Positions 14,790 through 23,615 of a DNA stretch of 64,000 nt are shown one piece after another. Positions within the stretch are counted from its first letter, which is position 1, and every line of letters begins with the position of its first letter. The stretch is taken from the NCBI GenBank assembly GCA_947627325.1, contig CANQVO010000001.1, positions 1-64,000 of the forward strand. The letters run 5' to 3'. A program made the translations under genes and the position numbers. The DNA comes from an uncultured Oscillospiraceae bacterium. Its GTDB lineage: Bacteria > Bacillota > Clostridia > Oscillospirales > Oscillospiraceae. A model generated the notes under the pieces. The model did no database searches and had not been told where the DNA came from. It was given only the letters and a program-made list of their open reading frames with translations.

Positions 14790-17158
14790 CAACTCTCCCC
14801 GGCCTTCCTGGCGACGGTCTTTTTCGCGGTGGCCGTCTTCGCCGTGGACTTCTTCGCCGCAGCCTTTTTAGCCGTGGTCGTTTTGGTCGCGGTCTTCTTG
14901 GCCGTTGTTTTGGCCGTGGTCTTTTTCGCCGCGGTCTTTTTGGCGGCGGTCTTTTTGGCCACCGGGGCGGCCTGGGCCGGGGCGGTCCCCTCCTGGCTGT
15001 CGGCGCGGCGGCGGAAGCCGCCCCGCTTCTCCTCGGGGGTAAAGTTGGCGCAGGCCTCGTTGACGCAGAAGGGCTTGTGGGCCCCCTTCCCGGCGGTCTT
15101 GAACATGGTCTGGCCGCAGAGGGGGCAGTTGTCCTTTACCGGCACGTCCCAGGTGATGAAGTCGCACCGCTTGCTCTCGTCTTTTTCACTTCTATGCTCA
15201 CAGCAGTAGAAGGTGTACTGCTTGCCGGTCTTTTTGCTCCGGCCCGTGCGCTTGAGAATGCGCCCGCCGCACTTGGGGCATTTGCCGGGCATCTCCACCA
15301 CCAGGGGCATGGTGAAGTCGCACTCCGGCCAGCCCGGGCAGGCCAAAAAGCGGCCAAAGCGGCCCGACTTGACCACCAGGTGCTTGCCGCACTGGGGGCA
15401 GATCTCCTCGGACACCTCGTCGGGCACCTTCAGCCGGGTGCCGTCCAGCTCGCTCTCCACCTTCTTCAGGTTGCTCTCAAACTCGCCGTAGAAGTTCTCC
15501 AGGATGTCCACCCAGTTCTCCTCGCCGGTCTCCACCTGGTCCAGCCGCTCCTCCATCCGGGCGGTGAAGGTGGGGTCAGCCACGTCGGGGAACTTGTCCC
15601 GCATCAGCCCGGTGACCACCTCCCCCAGGGGGGTGGGGCGGAGGTTGCGCCCCTCCTTGATGACGTACTCCCGGTCCAGGATGGTGGAGACGGTGGGGGC
15701 GTAGGTGGAGGGGCGGCCGATGCTCTTTTCCTCCAGGGCTTTGATGAGGGTGGCCTCGGTGTACCGGGCGGGAGGCTGGGTGAAGTGCTGTTCTGGGGTA
15801 AAGCCCTCGGCCTTGACAGCCTCCCCCTCCTTCAGGTCGGGCAGGGGCGACTGGGGGGCCTCCTCCTCGTCGTCCCGGCTCTCTTCGTAGACGGCGGTAA
15901 AGCCGCTGAATTTCAGGGAGGAGTGGTTGGCCCGGAAGAGGTAACCCTGGCTCTCCACGTCGATGGAGACGCTGTCGTAGACGGCGGAGGCCATCTGGCA
16001 GGCCAGAAAACGGCTCCAGATCAGCTTGTAGAGCTTATACTGCTCGGCGGTCAGGTCCTTGCGGATGGACTCGGGGTCCAGCCGCACCTCGGAGGGGCGG
16101 ATGGCCTCATGGGCGTCCTGGGCGCCGGACTTGGTCTTGTACTGCCGGGTCTTGGCGGGGTAGTATTCCTTGCCGTAGCGGCTGATGATAAAGTCCTTGG
16201 CCGCGGCGGTGGCCTCGTCAGAGAGGCGCAGGGAGTCGGTTCGCATATAGGTGATCAGGCCCACCGTGCCCTCCCCGGTGATGTCCACGCCCTCGTAGAG
16301 CTGCTGGGCGATGGACATGGTGCGCCGGGGGGGCATCCCCAGCTTGCGGGACGCCTCCTGCTGGAGGGTGGAGGTGATGAAGGGGGGCGCGGGATTGCGC
16401 TGTTTGTCCTGGCGCTTCACCGATTTGACCGTAAAGGGCCCTGCCTTTACCGTGTTGAGGATGGCGTCCACCTCCGCACGGCTGTGGAGCTCCATCTTCT
16501 TGTCCTGGCCGAAGAAGCTGGCCTTAAAGCGGCCCGCGTTGGGGGCCAGGCGGGAGAAGTCCACGTCGATGGACCAGTACTCCTGGCTCTGGAAGGCCCG
16601 GATCTCCTCCTCCCGCTCCACCACCAGCCGGGCGGCCACCGACTGCACCCGCCCGGCGGACAGGCCCCGGCGGATCTTCTTCCACAGCAGGGGCGAGAGC
16701 TCATAGCCCACGATGCGGTCCAGGATGCGCCGGGCCTGCTGGGCGTCCACCAGGTTCTGGTCGATGGACCGAGGCCGGGCGATGGACTCGGTGACCACCT
16801 TTTTGGTGATCTCGTTGAAGGTGACCCGGTAGGTGCGGTCCTCCGGCAAATTCAAAAGCTCCTTCAGGTGCCAGGAGATGGCCTCCCCCTCCCGGTCCGG
16901 GTCGGTGGCCAGGAAGATCCTGCCGCTTTTCTTGGCGGCCTTGGTGAGGTCGGAGATGATGCCCTCCTTGCCCTTGATGGGCTGGTAGTCGGGCCGGAAG
17001 TGGTCGGTCACGTCCACGCTCAGCTTGCTCTTGGGCAGGTCCCGGACGTGGCCCATGGTGGCCATGACCTGATAGGTGGGGCCCAGGTATTTGCCGATGG
17101 TCTTGGCCTTGGCCGGTGACTCCACGATCACCAGATCGGTATTGCTTTTCACTGCCAT
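14789..17158 (-). CDS. topA: DNA topoisomerase I with a lysine-rich tail
   Basis: A 789-residue type IA topoisomerase that relaxes negative supercoils. The Toprim domain starts at residue 6 (DLVIVESPAKAKTIGKYLG), the catalytic Tyr is in GLITYMRTDSLRLSDEA (near residue 303), and three C-terminal zinc-ribbon units follow (CPQC..CPGWPEC, CPKC..CC, CPLC..C). The last 55 or so residues are almost only Lys, Ala and Thr in repeating AAKKT/TAKK units, an H1-like DNA-binding tail. The ATG follows AGGAGG. Tails of this kind are best known from Actinobacteria, where they aid processivity. Confidence 0.96.
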   Translation of the reverse strand: MAVKSNTDLVIVESPAKAKTIGKYLGPTYQVMATMGHVRDLPKSKLSVDVTDHFRPDYQPIKGKEGIISDLTKAAKKSGRIFLATDPDREGEAISWHLKELLNLPEDRTYRVTFNEITKKVVTESIARPRSIDQNLVDAQQARRILDRIVGYELSPLLWKKIRRGLSAGRVQSVAARLVVEREEEIRAFQSQEYWSIDVDFSRLAPNAGRFKASFFGQDKKMELHSRAEVDAILNTVKAGPFTVKSVKRQDKQRNPAPPFITSTLQQEASRKLGMPPRRTMSIAQQLYEGVDITGEGTVGLITYMRTDSLRLSDEATAAAKDFIISRYGKEYYPAKTRQYKTKSGAQDAHEAIRPSEVRLDPESIRKDLTAEQYKLYKLIWSRFLACQMASAVYDSVSIDVESQGYLFRANHSSLKFSGFTAVYEESRDDEEEAPQSPLPDLKEGEAVKAEGFTPEQHFTQPPARYTEATLIKALEEKSIGRPSTYAPTVSTILDREYVIKEGRNLRPTPLGEVVTGLMRDKFPDVADPTFTARMEERLDQVETGEENWVDILENFYGEFESNLKKVESELDGTRLKVPDEVSEEICPQCGKHLVVKSGRFGRFLACPGWPECDFTMPLVVEMPGKCPKCGGRILKRTGRSKKTGKQYTFYCCEHRSEKDESKRCDFITWDVPVKDNCPLCGQTMFKTAGKGAHKPFCVNEACANFTPEEKRGGFRRRADSQEGTAPAQAAPVAKKTAAKKTAAKKTTAKTTAKKTATKTTTAKKAAAKKSTAKTATAKKTVARKAGES

Positions 17159-17226
17159 AGAGGTTCCTCCTGGTCGGTTGATATCAGCGCCGCGGGGAAA
17201 GATACGCGCCCCCGCGGGGGTTTGGG

Positions 17227-18504
17227 TCAGTCGGGGTCCACCTGGATGCGGACGGTGGCCGCGAAACGCTTGCCCAGCTCCTCCTTCACAAAGCCCGCCA
17301 GCTGGAGCATGGTCACCGCCGAACTGCACCGCCGGGTGGGGATCTGGGTCAGGTCCACCAACTCGTCCATCACCAGGCTCCTGTCCCGCAGGGCCAGCAT
17401 CACGTCCCGCTGGTCGTCGGTGAGGGCGGGGGTCAACTGCCGCCAGTGGACGGTGGGGATGGGCTCCTCCCGCTCCTGGTCCTCTTGATCCTCCGGCTCC
17501 TTCTTCTTGGCCTTCGCCGCCTTTTTGGCGGGGGGCTTGGGCTCGGCGGGGTACTCCCGGGGCGTCACCCCCGGGGCGATGGGCGGGGCATCGGGGGCCA
17601 GGCCGGGCTTTAGATCCAGCTTGGCGGGATAGAGGTACTCGTATTCCTCCAAAATGTCGCTGGCCGAGGTGATCAGCTTGGCCTCCCCCTTGCGGATGAG
17701 CAGGTTGGGCATATAGCTCATGGGGGCGTCCACCGGGCCGGGGACGGCGAACACGTCCCGGCCCTGGTCCAGCGCGGCGGTGGCGGTGATGCGGGTGCCG
17801 GAGTGGTAGCCCCCCTCCACCACCACAACGCCCAGGGCCAGGCCGCTGATGATGCGGTTGCGGACGGGGAAATGGGCGCCCCGGGGCTCGGTGCCCGGGG
17901 GGTATTCGCTGATGAGCAGGCCGCTGGCGGCCACGTCCTGGTAGAGAAAGCGGTTCTCCCGGGGGTAGATCACGTCCAGCCCGCCCCCCAGCACGCCGCA
18001 GACCACGCCGCCGCCCCGGAGCGCGCCCCGCAGGGCCTCGCTGTCCAGCCCTCGGGCCAGGCCGGAGATCACCACCGCCCCCTGGGCGGCCAGGTCGTGG
18101 CCCAGGCGCTGGGCCTGCGCCACGCCGTAGGCGGAGGGCTCCCGGGTGCCGATGAGGCTGATGACCGCCTCATCGTCAAAGGAGACGTCCCGCCCCTGGA
18201 GATAGAGTACCGCGGGAGGGTCGTAGATATTCCGAAGCCGCTCGGGGTAGCCCGCGTCGGCCAGGGTCAGGATCCGCTGGCCCAGGCGCTCGCAGGCGGA
18301 GAGGATGCGCTCTGGCTCCTCCATGGACTTGTCCACCAGGGACTCCTTTGCCTGCCTGCTCAGGGAGGGCAGCTCGTTATACTCGTAAGGGTCGGCGAAG
18401 TGGATGGCCTCGGGGGTGCCGAAGTAGTTGAGCAGCTCGCACACGCCCTCGTTGGAAAGGCCCGCGCGGGTGGTGAGCCAGAGCCAGTATTTCAGACTTG
18501 CCAT
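17227..18504 (-). CDS. dprA: DNA-processing protein DprA
   Basis: A 425-residue DprA/Smf that loads RecA on incoming single strands in natural transformation. It has an N-terminal helical domain, the Rossmann-like core with SLIGTREPSAYGV and SGLARGLDSEAL (about 120-165), PLIVVE-like VVVVEGGYHSGTRITA, and a C-terminal winged-helix domain (about 355-425). Between core and winged helix there is an unusually long Lys/Glu/Pro-rich linker (about 310-350). The start ATG follows GGGAGG. It directly precedes topA, a common Firmicute pairing. Confidence 0.95.
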   Translation of the reverse strand: MASLKYWLWLTTRAGLSNEGVCELLNYFGTPEAIHFADPYEYNELPSLSRQAKESLVDKSMEEPERILSACERLGQRILTLADAGYPERLRNIYDPPAVLYLQGRDVSFDDEAVISLIGTREPSAYGVAQAQRLGHDLAAQGAVVISGLARGLDSEALRGALRGGGVVCGVLGGGLDVIYPRENRFLYQDVAASGLLISEYPPGTEPRGAHFPVRNRIISGLALGVVVVEGGYHSGTRITATAALDQGRDVFAVPGPVDAPMSYMPNLLIRKGEAKLITSASDILEEYEYLYPAKLDLKPGLAPDAPPIAPGVTPREYPAEPKPPAKKAAKAKKKEPEDQEDQEREEPIPTVHWRQLTPALTDDQRDVMLALRDRSLVMDELVDLTQIPTRRCSSAVTMLQLAGFVKEELGKRFAATVRIQVDPD

Positions 18505-18533
18505 CCCTTTCGCCTCCCTTCTTCCCTTTTCCT

Positions 18534-19289
18534 CTATTGATCCCGGCCCATCTCCCAGAGCAAAATGGCCGCGGCGGTAGCGGCGTTCAGGGATTCGCAC
18601 CGGGGCCGCATGGGGATGATCACCGCGCCGTCACAGCCGGCCAGGACCTCCGGGGAGATCCCGTGCCCCTCGTTGCCCACCACCACGGCGCATCGGCGCA
18701 GGTCGGCCCGGCGCACGTCCTGGCACTTCTCCCCCAGCGCCGCGGCGTACAGGGGGAGGCCCTTTTCCGCCAACAGCGAGCGCAGTTCCTCCAGCGTCAC
18801 CTCCCAGGCCGGGAGGCGGAAAGAGGCCCCCATGGCGGCCCGGACGGTCTTGGGGCCAAAGGGGTCGGCGCAGTGGTTCAGCAGAAACAGCCCGTCCGCC
18901 CCCAAAGCGTCCGCGGCCCGCCAGATGGTCCCCACGTTGCCCGGGTCCTGGAGCCCGTCCAGGGCCAGGTACCGCTCCCCCTCCAGCCGGGGCGGCGTCT
19001 GCCGGGGGATGGAGAGGGTAAACAAAAAGCCCTGAGGGCTCTCCATGGGGGAGAGGTATTCCATCAGCTGGGGCGACACCACCGTCCGCTCCACCCCCGC
19101 CGGGGTCTCCACCGTCACCTCCGGGGTGGTGATGAGGCGCTTGACCGGCGCGCCCCAGCGCACCGCCTCCTCCCAGAGCTTCCGCCCGTCGGCCAGGTAC
19201 TCCCCGGCCTCCCGGCGGTATCTGCCCTGGGCGGCCAGCTTCCGCAGGTGGGCGCACAGGGGGTTCTGCCGGCTGGTCAGCACACTCAT
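18534..19289 (-). CDS. TrmH/SpoU-family RNA 2'-O-methyltransferase
   Basis: A 251-residue SPOUT methyltransferase with a substrate-binding N-terminal domain (1-95) and the trefoil-knot C-terminal domain with its three motifs: QDPGNVGTIWRAADALGAD (about 113-131), GNEGHGISPEV (about 206-216) and ESLNAATAAAILLWEM (about 231-246). It probably 2'-O-methylates 23S rRNA (RlmB-like) or tRNA. The substrate is not decided by sequence. It overlaps the ktrA stop by 4 bases. Confidence 0.9.
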   Translation of the reverse strand: MSVLTSRQNPLCAHLRKLAAQGRYRREAGEYLADGRKLWEEAVRWGAPVKRLITTPEVTVETPAGVERTVVSPQLMEYLSPMESPQGFLFTLSIPRQTPPRLEGERYLALDGLQDPGNVGTIWRAADALGADGLFLLNHCADPFGPKTVRAAMGASFRLPAWEVTLEELRSLLAEKGLPLYAAALGEKCQDVRRADLRRCAVVVGNEGHGISPEVLAGCDGAVIIPMRPRCESLNAATAAAILLWEMGRDQ

Positions 19290-19933
19290 AGATTTTGCAG
19301 CCGGTTGACGTTTTTGTCAAGCCCCATGACCACCACCACGTCGGTGGCCTCCAGGGGGAGGTTGCCGCCGGGGGCGATGAGCATCCGCCCCTCCCGGCGC
19401 AGGGCGAGGACGTTGACGCCGTAGACGTTCCGCACGTCCAGCTCCTTCAAGGTCTTGCCCACCCATTTCTGAGGGGTGATGATCTCTATGATGCTGGCGT
19501 CCTCGTAGAGCTCGATAAAGTTGACGGTGTTGGAGCTGGACAGGGTGTGGGCCAGCTTGCCCCCCATCTCGTGCTCGGGAAAGACCACCCGGTCCGCGCC
19601 GATCTTCTGCAGGACCTTGCGGTGGGTGTGGCTGGAGGCCTTGGCGATGACCTTCTCCACCCCCAGCTCCTTCAGATTCAGGGTGATGAGGGCGCTGGTG
19701 CCGATGTCGTGGCCGATGGCGACGATGGCGCAGTCGAAGTTGCGGGCGGACAGCTCCCGCAGGACCTCCGGGTCCCGGGCATCGGCGGTGACGGCGTGAG
19801 TCACCTGGGAGGCCACGGCCTGGATGGGCTCGGGCTGGCTGTCCACGGCCAGTACCTCGTTGCCCAGGGCGCACAGCTCGGTGGCCAAAGCGGAGCCGAA
19901 GCGGCCCATGCCCACGATCAGAAATGTCTTCAT
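19286..19933 (-). CDS. ktrA: K+ uptake regulatory subunit KtrA/TrkA-like
   Basis: A 215-residue cytosolic RCK protein that gates the KtrB channel. It has an RCK_N Rossmann fold with the nucleotide-binding GMGRFGSALA (8-17) and a C-terminal RCK_C domain (about 135-212), which in Firmicutes often binds c-di-AMP. It lies 12 bases after ktrB with AAGGAGG upstream. No ydaO-type riboswitch was recognised upstream of the pair. Confidence 0.93.
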   Translation of the reverse strand: MKTFLIVGMGRFGSALATELCALGNEVLAVDSQPEPIQAVASQVTHAVTADARDPEVLRELSARNFDCAIVAIGHDIGTSALITLNLKELGVEKVIAKASSHTHRKVLQKIGADRVVFPEHEMGGKLAHTLSSSNTVNFIELYEDASIIEIITPQKWVGKTLKELDVRNVYGVNVLALRREGRMLIAPGGNLPLEATDVVVVMGLDKNVNRLQNL

Positions 19934-19945
19934 GGAAAAGCCTCC

Positions 19946-21307
19946 TTAACCGATCATCACGCTGGTCTCGGGGTATTGCAGTTTGCTCTCCACCCGCCAG
20001 CGGGTGGCAAAGGCGATGGCGATGGAGAGGATGCCCACCCGGCCCAGGTACATGAGAAGGATGATGAACACCCGGCTGATGTGGGACAGGGCGGGGGTCA
20101 CCCCGGTGGTGAGGCCCACGGTGCCCAGGGCGGAGGCCACCTCAAAGGCGGCGCTCATAAAGGGCAGGGCGTCCAGCAGGGAGAGGAACATGGAGCCGAT
20201 GACAAAGAGGAGCATGGCCGTCAGCGCCAGGGTCGTGGCGTTGGACTGCTGCCGGCGGCTCAGGGACCGGCCGCCGATGACCACCGTTCCCCTGCCCTTC
20301 AGGTCGGCCCACAGGCCCAGGCCCAGCACCGCCACCGTCCCGGTCTTGATGCCGCCGGCGGTGGAGCCAGAGGAGCCGCCGATAAGCATGAGGATGCACC
20401 CCAGGGCCAGGGTGGAGTCCCGCATGGCCCCCTGGTCGATGGTGCAGAAGCCGGCGGTGCGGAAGGTGACGGACTGAAACAGGGCGTTCATGACCTTTTC
20501 CCACAGGGGCATGGGCCCCAGGGTGTCGGGGTTGTGGTACTCCACCGCCAGCACGATGGCCGCGCCCAGGAGGATCAGCCCGGCAGTCATGGTGAGGACC
20601 AGCTTGGTGTAGAGGGACAGCCGCCCAGCCTCCCGGCGGTGGGCGATATCGCTCCAGACGAAAAAACCCAGGCCGCCGATGACGATGAGGGCCATGATGG
20701 TGAAAAGCACCACGGGGTCGTTTTGGAAGGGGGTCAGGCTCTGGAAGGGCACGTCCTGGCCCAGCAGGTCAAACCCGGCGTTGCAGAAGGCGGAGATGGC
20801 GTGGAAGACGCTGTACCAGATCCCCCGGCCCAGGCCGTAGGCCGGGACGAAGCGGGTCATCAAAAGGGCGGTGCCGGTGAACTCAAAAATGGCGGTCCAT
20901 TTGACCGTGTACCGCACCAGGCGGACCACGCCGCTCAAGTTGTTGAGGTTAAAATTGGACACCAGGATCAGCCGCTCGGAGAGGCCGATCTTCCGCCGCA
21001 GGACGAGGGAGACCATGGTGATCAACGTGACAAAGCCCAGCCCGCCCATCTGGATCATGGCCAGGATCACCCCCTGGCCGAAGGGGGACCACTGGGTGGC
21101 CGTGTCCACCAGCACCAGGCCGGTGACGCAGGTGGAGGAGGTGGCGGTGAACAGGCAGGTCAAAAGCCCCGGGGACTGCCCGCTCCTGGAGGCCACGGGC
21201 AGACTGAGCAGGATGGTCCCCAGGAGGATGATGGCGGCGAAGGACCCGGCCACGATCCGGGTGGCGTTCAGATCCTTTCGCCGCAACAGGTGGAATTTTG
21301 TCCGCAC
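19946..21307 (-). CDS. ktrB: K+ uptake channel subunit KtrB/TrkH-like
   Basis: A 453-residue membrane protein with four repeated helix-pore-helix units. The selectivity-filter segments are visible as TSSTCVTGLV, ISAFCNAGFD, TAGFCTIDQG and ASALGTVGLTTGV, each with the conserved Gly. It forms the K+-translocating part of KtrAB together with KtrA downstream. The GTG start is chosen because GGAAAGGAGGGGG precedes it; longer in-frame starts lack a ribosome-binding site. A 13-bp inverted repeat separates it from lysS. Confidence 0.94.
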   Translation of the reverse strand: MRTKFHLLRRKDLNATRIVAGSFAAIILLGTILLSLPVASRSGQSPGLLTCLFTATSSTCVTGLVLVDTATQWSPFGQGVILAMIQMGGLGFVTLITMVSLVLRRKIGLSERLILVSNFNLNNLSGVVRLVRYTVKWTAIFEFTGTALLMTRFVPAYGLGRGIWYSVFHAISAFCNAGFDLLGQDVPFQSLTPFQNDPVVLFTIMALIVIGGLGFFVWSDIAHRREAGRLSLYTKLVLTMTAGLILLGAAIVLAVEYHNPDTLGPMPLWEKVMNALFQSVTFRTAGFCTIDQGAMRDSTLALGCILMLIGGSSGSTAGGIKTGTVAVLGLGLWADLKGRGTVVIGGRSLSRRQQSNATTLALTAMLLFVIGSMFLSLLDALPFMSAAFEVASALGTVGLTTGVTPALSHISRVFIILLMYLGRVGILSIAIAFATRWRVESKLQYPETSVMIG

Positions 21308-21340
21308 AGCGCCCCCTCCTTTCCATCCCCTGAAACAGTA

Positions 21341-21379
21341 CATACCGAAAACCAGTCAAAAAGGCCGGTTTTCGGTATG
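21341..21379 (-). terminator. Inverted repeat between lysS and ktrB
   Basis: CATACCGAAAACC (21341-21353) and GGTTTTCGGTATG (21367-21379) are perfect 13-bp arms with a 13-base loop. No long T run follows on the minus strand, so it may be a weak terminator, an RNA-stability stem or a protein site in front of ktrB. Confidence 0.5.
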
Positions 21380-21386
21380 CAAAGGG

Positions 21387-22892
21387 TCAACTCAAGGGCC
21401 GCATAGTGGGGAACAAGATCACGTCCCGGATGGAGTCCGAGCCGGTGAGGAGCATGACGCAGCGGTCGATGCCGATGCCCATGCCGCCGGTGGGGGGCAT
21501 GCCGTACTCCATGGCGGTGAGGAAGTCCTCGTCCAGCATCTCCGTCTCCTCGTCCCCCCGCTCCCGCTGTTCCACCTGCTTTTCAAAGCGCTGGCGCTGG
21601 TCGATGGGGTCATTGAGTTCGGAGTAGGCGTTGCCGAACTCGGAGCGGTTGATGAAGAACTCAAAACGCTCGGTGAGCCGGGGGTCCTGGGGGGAGCGTT
21701 TGGTCAGCGGGGAGACCTCCACGGGGTACATGGTGATGAAGGTGGGCTGGACCAGGTGCTCCTCCACCCGCTGGTCAAAGCAGGCGTACAGGGCGTTGCC
21801 CCAGGTGGGCTCGGCGGCGTCGGCCAGCTCCACCCCCTTGGCCTTGGCGGCGGCCACCGCCTCGGCGTCGTCGGTGATGGCGCCAAAGTCGATGCCCACG
21901 TACTGCTTCACCGCCTCCACCATGGTCAGCCGCGGCCAGCCGGGGGTCAGGTCGATCTTCTCCCCCAGCCACTCCACCTCGTAGGTGCCCAGGATCTCCT
22001 TGGCCGCCGAGGACAGCACCCCCTCGGCGATGTCCATCATGTCGTGGAAGTCGGCATACGCCTCGTAGAGCTCGATGGTGGTAAACTCCGGGTTGTGCTT
22101 GGGGTCCATGCCCTCGTTGCGGAAGATGCGGCCGATCTCGTAGACCCGGTCCATCCCGCCCACGATGAGGCGCTTTAGGGGGAGCTCGGTGGCGATACGC
22201 ATATACATATCGATGTCCAGGGTGTTGTGGTGGGTGATGAAGGGCCGGGCGGCGGCGCCGCCGGCGATGGTGTTCAGAACGGGGGTCTCCACCTCGATGT
22301 AGCCCCGGGCGTCCATGAAGTCCCGGACGTGCTTGATGAACCTGGAGCGGATGATGAAGTTGCGCTTCACCTCCGGGTTGACGATGAGGTCCACATACCG
22401 CTGGCGGTAGCGCAGCTCCTTGTCCTGCAGGCCGTGGAACTTCTCCGGCAGGGGCAGCAGGGACTTGCTCAGCAGGGTGATGCGCCGGGCCCGGACGCTC
22501 ATCTCCCCCCGCTGGGTGCGGAAGACCTCCCCCTCCACGCCGACAATATCGCCGATGTCGAACTTCTTGAACTTCTTATACATCGCCTCGTCCATCTCGT
22601 CCTGGCGGGCGTAGAGCTGGATGCGGCCGTCCCGGTCCTGGAGGTCGCAGAAGGACACCTTGCCCATCCCCCGCTTGGACATGAGCCGGCCCGCCACCTT
22701 GACCTGTTTGCCCTCCATGGCGTCAAAGTTCTCCTTGATCTGAGCGGAGGTGGCGTCCCAGGCGAACTTGGTGACCTGGAAGGGGTCCTCCCCCGCCGCC
22801 TGGAGCTCGGCCAGCTTGTCCCGGCGGATCTTCAGCAGTTCGGACTGGGAGGGCTCGGCCTGCTGGGGCTGTTGATTCTTCTCCTGCGACAT
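21387..22892 (-). CDS. lysS: Lysyl-tRNA synthetase, class II
   Basis: A 501-residue class II synthetase. The N-terminal OB-fold anticodon domain covers about 60-150 (KVAGRLMSKRGMGKVSF), and the catalytic core carries motif 2 (RIFRNEGMDPKHNPEFT) and motif 3 (GMGIGIDRCVMLLTG, near 475). It follows greA by 28 bases, the standard greA-lysS order in Firmicutes. The N-terminus is a Gln-rich extension (MSQEKNQQPQQAEPSQ). Confidence 0.97.
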   Translation of the reverse strand: MSQEKNQQPQQAEPSQSELLKIRRDKLAELQAAGEDPFQVTKFAWDATSAQIKENFDAMEGKQVKVAGRLMSKRGMGKVSFCDLQDRDGRIQLYARQDEMDEAMYKKFKKFDIGDIVGVEGEVFRTQRGEMSVRARRITLLSKSLLPLPEKFHGLQDKELRYRQRYVDLIVNPEVKRNFIIRSRFIKHVRDFMDARGYIEVETPVLNTIAGGAAARPFITHHNTLDIDMYMRIATELPLKRLIVGGMDRVYEIGRIFRNEGMDPKHNPEFTTIELYEAYADFHDMMDIAEGVLSSAAKEILGTYEVEWLGEKIDLTPGWPRLTMVEAVKQYVGIDFGAITDDAEAVAAAKAKGVELADAAEPTWGNALYACFDQRVEEHLVQPTFITMYPVEVSPLTKRSPQDPRLTERFEFFINRSEFGNAYSELNDPIDQRQRFEKQVEQRERGDEETEMLDEDFLTAMEYGMPPTGGMGIGIDRCVMLLTGSDSIRDVILFPTMRPLS

Positions 22893-22920
22893 AACGGATC
22901 CTCTCCTCTTGTGGTGTATC

Positions 22921-23397
22921 TCAGCGTTCGATCTTGACGATCTCGTAGTGGATGGCGCCGTTGGGGGCCTCCACCGTCACCTTCTCCCCCACCTTGTGGC
23001 CCAGCAGGGCCTTGCCGAAGGGGGATTCTTCCGAGATCTTGCCGTTCATGGGGTCGGCCTCCTGGGAGCCCACCACGTGGTAGGTCTCCTGGTCGCCAAA
23101 CTCCACGTCCTTGACGGTGATGCGGCTGCCCAGGCGGACGGCGTCGGGGTCCTTGTCGTGGTCCTCGATCACCACGTAGTTGGACAGGATGGCCTCGATC
23201 TCGGCGATGCGGGAGTAGAGCTTGCCCTGCTCGTTCTTGGCCTCGTCATACTCGCTGTTCTCGCTGAGGTCGCCAAAGGAGCGGGCCTCCTTGATCTGGT
23301 CGGCCACCTCCTTTTCCCGGACGGTCTTCAGGTAGTTGAGCTCCTGCTTCAGCGCCTCCAGCCGGTCGGCGCTCAGCTTATACGCCTTATTTGCCAT
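22921..23397 (-). CDS. greA: Transcription elongation factor GreA
   Basis: A 158-residue factor that rescues backtracked RNA polymerase by stimulating transcript cleavage. The N-terminal coiled coil carries the acidic tip SFGDLSENSEYDEAKNEQ (about 44-61) and the C-terminal FKBP-like domain ends in GAIHYEIVKIER. ATG 23397 is chosen over GTG 23409 because the GTG is too close to the AAAGGTG Shine-Dalgarno. It is the first gene of the long leftward gene train and has a perfect consensus promoter. Confidence 0.96.
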   Translation of the reverse strand: MANKAYKLSADRLEALKQELNYLKTVREKEVADQIKEARSFGDLSENSEYDEAKNEQGKLYSRIAEIEAILSNYVVIEDHDKDPDAVRLGSRITVKDVEFGDQETYHVVGSQEADPMNGKISEESPFGKALLGHKVGEKVTVEAPNGAIHYEIVKIER

Positions 23398-23480
23398 AGG
23401 GTAAACCACACCTTTCTATGCCAGCGGTAATTCCTTCCAGCGCGGACAGCCCCACAAAAGGGCTATCATACAATTTAGAT

Positions 23481-23509
23481 ATTATAGGTACTTTTCCCGC
23501 TTCTGTCAA
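23481..23509 (-). promoter_or_regulatory. Perfect consensus promoter of the greA gene train
   Basis: -35 TTGACA (23509-23504), 17 bases, -10 TATAAT (23486-23481) on the minus strand: full match to the sigma-A consensus in both boxes. Confidence 0.92.
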
Positions 23510-23550
23510 GTCGCCCCCCAAAAAGTCCGCCCCAGGCGGGTCGAATGGGG

Positions 23551-23603
23551 TTGACAGGGCGGCTCTAATGTGGTAGAGTTTAGGAAACTCTAACGGATTA
23601 GAG
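23551..23603 (+). promoter_or_regulatory. blaI-blaR1 promoter with overlapping palindromic operators
   Basis: -35 TTGACA (23551-23556), 17 bases, -10 TAGAGT (23574-23579). The -10 is the left arm of a palindrome TAGAGTTT-AGG-AAACTCTA (23574-23592). A second palindrome CTCTAA-CGGA-TTAGAG (23588-23603) follows, and CTCTA (23563-23567) with TAGAG gives a third pair. This phased set of CTCTA/TAGAG half-sites is the expected target of the BlaI-type repressor encoded just downstream. Confidence 0.8.
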
Positions 23604-23615
23604 GGAGGGAGCGCC

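Noticed and set aside
21308-21386. c-di-AMP (ydaO) riboswitch before ktrB
   Set aside because: The gap is only 79 bases and holds a simple 13-bp inverted repeat, too short for a ydaO aptamer.
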